Below are positions 30,704 through 35,984 of a DNA stretch of 35,984 nt, one piece after another. How positions within the stretch are numbered: the first letter of the stretch is position 1; each line of letters starts with the position of its first letter. Source of the stretch: Agrococcus sp. GTDB taxonomy: Bacteria > Actinomycetota > Actinomycetes > Actinomycetales > Microbacteriaceae. A program made the position numbers and the translations under genes. The notes beneath the pieces were generated by a model. That model was not told where the DNA came from and did no database searches. It was given only the letters and a program-made list of their open reading frames with translations. The DNA lies in contig JAPSIA010000017.1 of the NCBI GenBank assembly GCA_031179215.1, positions 1 through 35,984 on the forward strand, given 5' to 3'.

Positions 30704-31042
30704 ATGACAGCAACGGATGCGCTCGGCGCGGGAGGAGCATCGGGCCTCGAGGCGGGGCGAGCGGGTGCTGCCGACGGGCGGCTCACGGGCGCTCAGGAGG
30801 CCGCGCTCGCGGCGGCGCGAGCGAGCGCCGTCGCCCAGGCCCACGAGGCGATCTGGGCGGTGCACAGGGCGGCGCGCTCGCTCGACGACGCCGCGGGGCT
30901 CGCGGTGCTGCGCGGGCAGGAGGCGTGGCTCGGGCCCGCGCGCGATGCCTTCGACGCGCGCGGCGAAGCCCTCCGCTCGCGGCTCATCGCCGAGACGGGC
31001 GCCCTGCGCACGCTCGCCCTCGCGATCGAGGGAGCGCTGTGA
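30704..31042 (+). CDS. Small WXG100-like helical protein
   Basis: 112 residues, Ala-rich. After a Gly/Ala-rich start (about 1-28) the rest is predicted as two long helices separated by LRGQEAWLGPARDAFDAR, a WLG turn followed by small and aromatic residues at the spacing seen in WXG100/ESAT-6-like proteins. GGAGG seven bases before the ATG at 30704 defines the start. Its stop overlaps the GTG of the next gene (GTGA), so the two proteins are made together. WXG proteins often form helical pairs and are type VII secretion substrates or partners; secretion is inferred, as no ESX machinery lies in the window. Confidence 0.6.
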   Translation: MTATDALGAGGASGLEAGRAGAADGRLTGAQEAALAAARASAVAQAHEAIWAVHRAARSLDDAAGLAVLRGQEAWLGPARDAFDARGEALRSRLIAETGALRTLALAIEGAL

Positions 31043-32511
31043 GCTCGTCGAGCGGGCAGTGGAGCGGCGGCGGCGGCGCCGTGGGCGGCAAGCCGAGCGC
31101 GTGGGACCCGACGGTCACGGGCATCGCCGGCGCTCGCCTCGCCGACGCGCTCTGGAGCACGCGCAGCGCCGCGGGGGCGCTGCGGTCGGCGCCGGACCTC
31201 GCGGTCGTGGCCGCGCCCGGCGTCGACGTCGCGGGGCTGCGCTGGTGCGCCTCGGAGCTCGAGGCGCGCGCGGCCGCCGCCGACGCGATCGCGGCAGCGC
31301 TCGAGCGGCTCCGCGAGGAGACGATGCTCGCCGGCCGCGCCTACGAGTGGGCCTCCGAGCGGGTGCGGAGCCTCATCGAGGAGGTCGCGGGCGGCGTCGC
31401 CTCCACGCTCGGCACCGCGGTGCGCGGCGCGGCGCTCGCGGTCGCGCCGTGGGCCGTCGCGATCGGGCTCGTCGCCGTGCCGCTCGCCGCGCGCATCGCG
31501 CTCGCGAACCCGTCCGCGGCGATCGGCGTCGCCGAGCGCGCGCGAGCCGCGGGCGTCGACCTCGAGCGGTTCCTCGGCGGCACCTCCGCGTTCTGGGACA
31601 GCGCGGGCGAGGTGCTCATGGCGAATCCGCTGTTCGCGAGCGCGCTCGCGGTCGCCGTGGAGTCGACCGACGAGGCGCTCGCGGGGCTCCTGGGCATCCC
31701 CGTGCCGCTCGCCCGGCGGCTCGAGTCGGAGGTCGGCGACGACGAGCTGCTCGGCCTCGTCGCGCTCGCGGCCGCCGGCGGCGTCGGGCTCTCGAGCGCC
31801 GGGCGGGTGCGCCCGGTGTTCTCGCGCCCCGTGCCGCCGCCGGAGGCGCCGGTCACCGACCCCGCCGAGGCGATGCGGATCGTCATCGAGCAGGACGAGC
31901 AGGTGACGATCCACGAGCACCGCATGCCGGACGGCTCGACTCGCTGGCAGGTCTTCGTGCGCGGCACGCAGCTCGACGACCCCTCGGGCCTCGACCTGCG
32001 CGCCAACCTCGAGAACGCCGGCTCGCTCGAGAACGCGCCGGGCCTCGAGGGCCTGCACGGCTCCGACGCCGCGGTCGCCCAGGCCATGCGCGATGCCGGC
32101 GTCCGGCCCGGCGATGCCGTCGACCTCTTCGGGTTCTCGCAAGGGGCGAGCGCGGTCGCGAACGTCGCGGCGACGGGCGAGTTCTCGGTCGAGACGGCGC
32201 TGCTCGTCGGGGGGCCGGTCGGCGCGACCGAGCTGCCGCCCGGCGTCACGGCCCTCAGCGTCGCGCACGCGGGCGACCTCGTGCCGGCGCTCGACGGCTG
32301 GAGCGACGAGGGCGGCGTGCCGACGACGGTCGTCGTGAGCGCCGGCGGCCACGGCTCGGGCCCGCTCGCCCGGCACTCGGGCCTCGAGTACGCCGAGACC
32401 CTCGACGGGCTCGACGACTTCGTCGCCGACGCCTATCGGGAGCGGCTCGCCGCTGGCGCCGCCGGCGGCGCGGGAGTCGCCGGCGTGAGCGTGCACCTGC
32501 GCCGCAGGTAG
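31039..32511 (+). CDS. Alpha/beta-hydrolase-like protein with helical N-terminus and membrane segment
   Basis: 490 residues. The first ~110 residues are helical and Ala/Arg/Glu-rich (LADALWSTRSAAGALRSA, LEARAAAADAIAAALERLRE), resembling a second WXG-like hairpin. A hydrophobic segment near 131-155 (GAALAVAPWAVAIGLVAVPL) could be a membrane helix. The C-terminal part (about 285-490) has hydrolase features: VFVRGTQLDDPSG, nucleophile elbow GFSQG with Ser367, Asp413 in HAGDLVPALD and His438 or His446 after it, a plausible Ser-Asp-His triad. Substrate unknown; a lipase, esterase or effector role is inference. It is coupled to the WXG-like gene by overlap. Confidence 0.65.
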   Translation: MSSSSGQWSGGGGAVGGKPSAWDPTVTGIAGARLADALWSTRSAAGALRSAPDLAVVAAPGVDVAGLRWCASELEARAAAADAIAAALERLREETMLAGRAYEWASERVRSLIEEVAGGVASTLGTAVRGAALAVAPWAVAIGLVAVPLAARIALANPSAAIGVAERARAAGVDLERFLGGTSAFWDSAGEVLMANPLFASALAVAVESTDEALAGLLGIPVPLARRLESEVGDDELLGLVALAAAGGVGLSSAGRVRPVFSRPVPPPEAPVTDPAEAMRIVIEQDEQVTIHEHRMPDGSTRWQVFVRGTQLDDPSGLDLRANLENAGSLENAPGLEGLHGSDAAVAQAMRDAGVRPGDAVDLFGFSQGASAVANVAATGEFSVETALLVGGPVGATELPPGVTALSVAHAGDLVPALDGWSDEGGVPTTVVVSAGGHGSGPLARHSGLEYAETLDGLDDFVADAYRERLAAGAAGGAGVAGVSVHLRRR

Positions 32512-32521
32512 CCGCGCTGCC

Positions 32522-32926
32522 TCAGCGCTCCCGCGGGCGCTCCTTGCCGAAGATGGGGCGCGTCAGGATGGTGATGAGCCACGTGAGGAAGGCGATGCAG
32601 ACCGCGGCGAGCATGCCCCACCAGAAGCCGTCGACGCGGATGCCGAAGCCGACCGCCTCCGAGATCCAGTGCACGATCATGAGCAGGAACGCGTTGACGA
32701 AGAGCGCGACGATCCCGAGGGTGAGGATGTAGAGCGGGAACGCGACGATGCGGATGAGGTTGCCGAGCGTCGCGTTCACGAGCGCGAACACGAGCGCGAC
32801 CCCCAGCGTCGTCAGCGCCACGTGCCACCACGCGTCGCCGATCGGCTCGATGTGGATGCCGCCGACGAACAGGGTCACGAGCCAGATCGCCACAGCGGTG
32901 AAGATCACGCGGAGCAGGAAGCGCAT
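32522..32926 (-). CDS. Phage-holin-family-IV-like membrane protein
   Basis: 134 residues with four transmembrane helices: RVIFTAVAIWLVTLFVGGIH, ALTTLGVALVFALVNATLG, VAFPLYILTLGIVALFVNAF and a last one after WWGMLAAVCIAFLTWLITIL. The pattern N-x-x-L-G-N/x-I-R before the third helix matches the small family named after a mycobacteriophage holin, widespread in actinobacteria outside phages. No lysin or phage gene is near, so a housekeeping envelope role is more likely than lysis. GAGAAT lies six bases before the ATG at 32926. It converges with the hydrolase gene, with only ten bases between stops. Confidence 0.8.
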   Translation of the reverse strand: MRFLLRVIFTAVAIWLVTLFVGGIHIEPIGDAWWHVALTTLGVALVFALVNATLGNLIRIVAFPLYILTLGIVALFVNAFLLMIVHWISEAVGFGIRVDGFWWGMLAAVCIAFLTWLITILTRPIFGKERPRER

Positions 32927-32932
32927 GTCGCG

Positions 32933-32938
32933 ATTCTC
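32933..32938 (-). promoter_or_regulatory. -10 element of the holin-like gene
   Basis: GAGAAT, six bases (CGCGAC), ATG 32926. Confidence 0.5.
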
Positions 32939-32973
32939 GCACCACATATCCCCGGCTGCGCCGAGACTCGCAA

Positions 32974-32979
32974 TAGCCT
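32974..32979 (+). promoter_or_regulatory. -10 element of the aminotransferase operon
   Basis: TAGCCT, six bases (GAGTCG), GTG 32986. Identical hexamer and spacing to the amidohydrolase gene, in opposite orientation. Confidence 0.6.
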
Positions 32980-32985
32980 GAGTCG

Positions 32986-34044
32986 GTGACAGTGCGACTT
33001 CGACCCGAGATCTCGGCGGTGCCGCCGTACCAGCAGGGCCGGCCCGCGCCGCAGGGCGGCTTCAAGCTCTCGAGCAACGAGAACCCCTTCCCGCCGCTGC
33101 CGGCGGTCGTCGAAGCGGTGCAGCGAGAGGCAGAGCGCGTCAACCGCTACCCGCGCCCGGGAGCGCCCGAGCTGCGGTCCGCGCTCGCGGCAGAGCTCGG
33201 CGTCGACGCCGCGCGCATCCTCATCGGCGACGGCTCCGCCACCCTCATCCAGCAGCTCATCCACGCCGTCGCGGGCCCCGGCGACGAGGTCGTCTACGCC
33301 TGGCGCTCCTTCGACGCCTACCCGCTGTTCGTCCGCACCGGCGGGGCGACGCCCGTCGAGGTGCCGGTCGACGCCGAGCACCGCCACGACCTCGACGCGA
33401 TGGCGGCGGCGATCACGCCCCGCACGCGAGCCGTCATCGTCTGCACGCCCAACAACCCGACGGGCACGATCGTCGGCGAGGAGGAGCTCGACGCGTTCAT
33501 CGCCCGCGTGCCGAAGGACGTCCTCATCCTGCTCGACGAGGCCTACATCGAGTTCGTGCGCGAGCCCACGGGCAACGGCATCGAGCTGCAGCGGCAGCAC
33601 GAGAACCTCGTCGTGCTGCGCACCTTCTCGAAGGCGCACGGCCTCGCGGGACTGCGCGTCGGCTACGCCGTCGGCGACCCCGCCGTGCTGCGCGGCGCCG
33701 ACCTGTGCGGCGTGCCGCTGTCGCAGACCGCCCTCGCGTCGGCCGCGGCGATCGCGGCGCTCGAGCACGTCGGCGAGACCTTCGCGCGCATCGAGGTGCT
33801 CGCCGACCGGCGCGACGCGCTCTGGCAGCGCCTCGTCGACGCCGGGGTGCCGGTGCCCAGACCCCACGGCAACTTCTTCTGGGTGCCGTCGCGGCCCGGG
33901 CAGGAGGAGCACGTGCACGACATCCTCGAGGCGAACCGCATCGTCGCGAAGGTCTTCCCCGACGGCAGCCGCATCTCGGTCGGCGAGCCCGAGGCCGACG
34001 ACCACATCCTCGCCGCCGCCGTCGCGATCCAGGCGCTCCAGTGA
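32986..34044 (+). CDS. Class I/II aminotransferase (HisC / aromatic-type)
   Basis: 352 residues. PLP-enzyme motifs: KLSSNENPFPP (27-37), YPRPGAPELR, CTPNNPTGTIVGEE (153-166), LLDEAYIEF with the Asp, and TFSKAHGLAGLRVGY with Schiff-base Lys216. The family includes histidinol-phosphate and aromatic amino acid aminotransferases; the two are hard to separate, and the start YQQGRP plus genomic coupling to an E1 subunit favour a broad or aromatic role over histidine synthesis. A leaderless GTG start at 32986. The stop overlaps the next gene start (GTGA). Confidence 0.88.
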   Translation: MTVRLRPEISAVPPYQQGRPAPQGGFKLSSNENPFPPLPAVVEAVQREAERVNRYPRPGAPELRSALAAELGVDAARILIGDGSATLIQQLIHAVAGPGDEVVYAWRSFDAYPLFVRTGGATPVEVPVDAEHRHDLDAMAAAITPRTRAVIVCTPNNPTGTIVGEEELDAFIARVPKDVLILLDEAYIEFVREPTGNGIELQRQHENLVVLRTFSKAHGLAGLRVGYAVGDPAVLRGADLCGVPLSQTALASAAAIAALEHVGETFARIEVLADRRDALWQRLVDAGVPVPRPHGNFFWVPSRPGQEEHVHDILEANRIVAKVFPDGSRISVGEPEADDHILAAAVAIQALQ

Positions 34045-35183
34045 CGGCGCCGACCGCGACCGGCGCGCCGAGCGCCGCCGAGACCGAGCCCATCCGGCTG
34101 CTCGATCCTGACGGCACGCTCGTCGAGAGCGACGCGACCGCCGCGTGGCACGAGCTCGCGGCCGAGCTCTCGACGGCCGACCGCCTCGCGATGCACGGCG
34201 AGATGGTGCGCACGCGCCGCTTCGACATCGAGGCCGGCCACCTGCAGCGCCAGGGCAAGCTCGGCCTGTGGGTGCCCTCGATCGGCCAGGAGGGCGCACA
34301 GGTGGGCGCCGCGTGGGCGGCTCGCGAGCAGGACACGATCTTCCCCTCCTACCGCGAGCACCTCATCGCGCTGCACCGGGGCGTCACGATGGATCAGATC
34401 ATCGACATCTTCCGCGGCGCGCGGCACGGCGGCTGGAACCCCCTCGAGACGCGCGGCATGCGGATCTACTCGCTCGTCATCGCCACGCACGCGCTCCACT
34501 CGACCGGCTTCGCGATGGGCGTGCGCTTCGACGGCGCGTGCGGCACGGGCGACGCGACGCGCGACGAGGCCGTCATGGCCTTCTACGGCGACGGCGCGGC
34601 GAGCCAGGGTGACGCGAGCGAGGGCCTCGTCTTCGCGGCGAGGTACGAGGCGCCCATCGTCTTCTTCGTGCAGAACAACAAGTGGGCCATCTCGGTTCCC
34701 TCGCACCGCCAGAGCCGCTTCCCGCTCCACGCGCGCGCCCGCGGCTTCGGCCTCGACGCCGAACTCGTCGACGGCAACGACCCGCTCGCCTCCTTCGCGG
34801 TGACGCGGCGGATGCTCGACGCGGCCAGGCAGGGCGCCCCCGGCTACATCGAGGCCGACACCTATCGCATGGGCGCGCACACGACGAGCGACGACCCCAC
34901 GCGCTACCGCTCGAGCGAGGAGGAGGAGTCGTGGCGCCGCCGCGACCCGATCGCGCGGCTCGCGGCCCACGTGCGGGCGCTCGGCGTCGAGGACGCCGCG
35001 CTCGCTGAGCAGGAGCACGAGGCCGCCGACCTCGCGAGCGACATGCGGCGCCGCGTGCTGGAGGCCGAGGCCGCCGTGAGCGACGACATCTTCGATCACG
35101 TCTACAGCGACCCGCACCCGCTGATGGTCGAGCAGAAGCGGCAGCTGGCCGAGTTCGAGGCGAGCTTCGGAGGCGAGGCATGA
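34041..35183 (+). CDS. 2-oxoacid dehydrogenase E1 component, alpha subunit
   Basis: 380 residues. The thiamine diphosphate motif runs from GDGAASQGDASEG (183-195) to FFVQNN near 208-213, and the substrate-side residues FPSYREHLIALHRGV and the GMRIYSLVIATHALH region match pyruvate or branched-chain E1 alpha. It decarboxylates a 2-oxoacid and passes the acyl group to the lipoyl E2. Pyruvate versus branched-chain specificity cannot be fixed. GTG 34041 overlaps the aminotransferase stop and its own stop overlaps the E1 beta start (ATGA), so three proteins are synthesised in sequence. Confidence 0.92.
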   Translation: MTAPTATGAPSAAETEPIRLLDPDGTLVESDATAAWHELAAELSTADRLAMHGEMVRTRRFDIEAGHLQRQGKLGLWVPSIGQEGAQVGAAWAAREQDTIFPSYREHLIALHRGVTMDQIIDIFRGARHGGWNPLETRGMRIYSLVIATHALHSTGFAMGVRFDGACGTGDATRDEAVMAFYGDGAASQGDASEGLVFAARYEAPIVFFVQNNKWAISVPSHRQSRFPLHARARGFGLDAELVDGNDPLASFAVTRRMLDAARQGAPGYIEADTYRMGAHTTSDDPTRYRSSEEEESWRRRDPIARLAAHVRALGVEDAALAEQEHEAADLASDMRRRVLEAEAAVSDDIFDHVYSDPHPLMVEQKRQLAEFEASFGGEA

Positions 35184-35984
35184 CCGACACGACTGCACGG
35201 GCGCCGGGAGCCGATGGCCTGGCGGCACCCACCACCATGCCGATCGCGAAGGCGCTCAACGCGGCGCTCCGCGAGGCGATGCGCGACGATGAGCGCGTGC
35301 TGCTCATGGGTGAGGACATCGGTCCGCTCGGCGGCGTCTTCCGCGTCACCGACGGGCTGCTGGCCGAGTTCGGCGACGAGCGCGTGCTCGACACGCCGCT
35401 CGCCGAGTCGGGCATCATCGGCACCGCGATCGGCCTCGCGATGCGCGGCTACCGCCCCGTCGTCGAGATCCAGTTCGACGGCTTCGTCTACCCGGGCTTC
35501 GACCAGATCGTCTCGCAGCTCGCGAAGATGACCGCCAGGCACCGCGGCGCCGTGCGCATGCCCGTCGTCATCCGCATCCCCTACGGCGGCCACATCGGAG
35601 CCGTCGAGCACCACCAGGAGAGCCCCGAGGCGTACTTCGCGCACACCGCGGGCCTGCGGGTCGTGAGCCCCTCGACGGCGAACGACGCGCACTGGATGCT
35701 GCGGCAGGCCATCGCGAGCGACGACCCGGTGATCTTCCTCGAGCCGAAGTCGAAGTACTGGTCGAAGGGCGAGGTGCTCCCCGCGCCCGCCCCCGGCCTC
35801 GACGGCGTCGCGGGCATGCACCGCGCGGTCGTCGCGAAGCCCGGCAGCGACGTGACCCTCATCGGCCACGGCGCGATGGTGCACGTGCTGCTCCAGGCGG
35901 CCCAGATCGCCGAGCGCGAGGGCACCTCGTGCGAGGTCGTCGACCTGCGCTCGCTCTCGCCGATCGACTGGGAGCCGCTCGTGG
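35180..35984 (+). CDS. 2-oxoacid dehydrogenase E1 component, beta subunit (partial)
   Basis: The first 268 codons of the E1 beta subunit; the end is outside the window. ATG 35180 overlaps the E1 alpha stop. It begins with a short acidic leader and then MPIAKALNAALREAMRDDER, followed by VLLMGEDIGPLGGVFRVTDG, the typical E1 beta start. LDTPLAESGIIGTAIGLAMR holds the TPP-contacting Glu, and FDGFVYPGFDQIVSQLAKM, IPYGGHIGAVEHHQES and LEPKSKYW follow in family order. An E2 gene probably follows outside the window. Confidence 0.93.
   Translation, partial: MTDTTARAPGADGLAAPTTMPIAKALNAALREAMRDDERVLLMGEDIGPLGGVFRVTDGLLAEFGDERVLDTPLAESGIIGTAIGLAMRGYRPVVEIQFDGFVYPGFDQIVSQLAKMTARHRGAVRMPVVIRIPYGGHIGAVEHHQESPEAYFAHTAGLRVVSPSTANDAHWMLRQAIASDDPVIFLEPKSKYWSKGEVLPAPAPGLDGVAGMHRAVVAKPGSDVTLIGHGAMVHVLLQAAQIAEREGTSCEVVDLRSLSPIDWEPLV

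Noticed and set aside
28270-31038. Upstream extension of the hydrolase gene to 28270
   Set aside because: Antisense to the alcohol dehydrogenase, purB and phosphatase genes; the real start is GTG 31039, overlapping the WXG-like gene.
32522-32926. Prophage remnant because of the holin-like protein
   Set aside because: No integrase, lysin or structural phage gene is near; this family is common in normal actinobacterial chromosomes.

Overview
The window is very GC-rich, gene-dense DNA from a high-GC Gram-positive bacterium. Gene order and protein types point to Actinomycetota, order Micrococcales, most likely Microbacteriaceae; the genus cannot be fixed by reading alone. The left half (rsmG end, parS cluster, parA-parB, trxB-trxA, murJ, DUF6049-type protein, pcnA, rpsF-ssb-rpsR-rplI, dnaB) is the conserved block that lies close to oriC in actinobacteria. 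oriC itself, between dnaA and its neighbours, is not in the window.

Layout. 1-3.46 kb: 3' end of rsmG, then about 1.27 kb of non-coding DNA with five parS or parS-like 16-mers, a sixth at the parA start, and DnaA-box-like 9-mers, then translationally coupled parA and parB. 3.57-9.1 kb, minus strand: DUF6049-type envelope protein, murJ, a small membrane protein, trxB and trxA. 9.2-14.4 kb, plus strand: pcnA, the S6-SSB-S18-L9 operon with a structured leader and a strong terminator, then dnaB behind another group of DnaA-box-like 9-mers. 14.4-17.3 kb: a cysteine-free HesB/IscA-like protein, a NYN-LOTUS RNA-binding or nuclease protein, an Fpg/Nei glycosylase whose stop codon is repeated in a 32-bp tandem array, and a YciI-like protein. 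17.25-17.6 kb: a gene-free stretch made of two copies of a 75-bp palindromic element and related repeats. 17.6-24.6 kb: FMN reductase, M20 amidohydrolase, three overlapping small envelope genes, a two-component system, a GAP/LysE-like membrane protein and a sulfurtransferase. 24.7-26.8 kb: a Fur-family regulator with its catalase. 26.9-30.6 kb, minus strand: a GAD-like protein, a zinc alcohol dehydrogenase, purB and a low-molecular-weight phosphatase. 30.7-36 kb: a WXG100-like small protein coupled to an alpha/beta-hydrolase-like protein, a holin-like membrane protein, and an aminotransferase coupled to the E1 alpha and E1 beta subunits of a 2-oxoacid dehydrogenase (E1 beta runs off the window).

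How the genes work together. ParA/ParB/parS segregate the origin region and DnaB unwinds the fork. SSB is co-transcribed with ribosomal proteins. MurJ, the DUF6049-type protein and the thioredoxin system serve the envelope and redox balance. Fur-catalase, sulfurtransferase and FMN reductase form a loose redox and oxidative-stress group.

Many first genes of transcription units have no Shine-Dalgarno sequence. They carry instead an NANNNT hexamer ending 6-7 nt before the start codon, the arrangement expected of leaderless mRNAs; several start codons below were chosen on that basis. The least explained material is the palindromic repeat cluster at 17.29-17.51 kb, the 32-bp tandem array at the end of the glycosylase gene, and the WXG-like/hydrolase gene pair at 30.7-32.5 kb.
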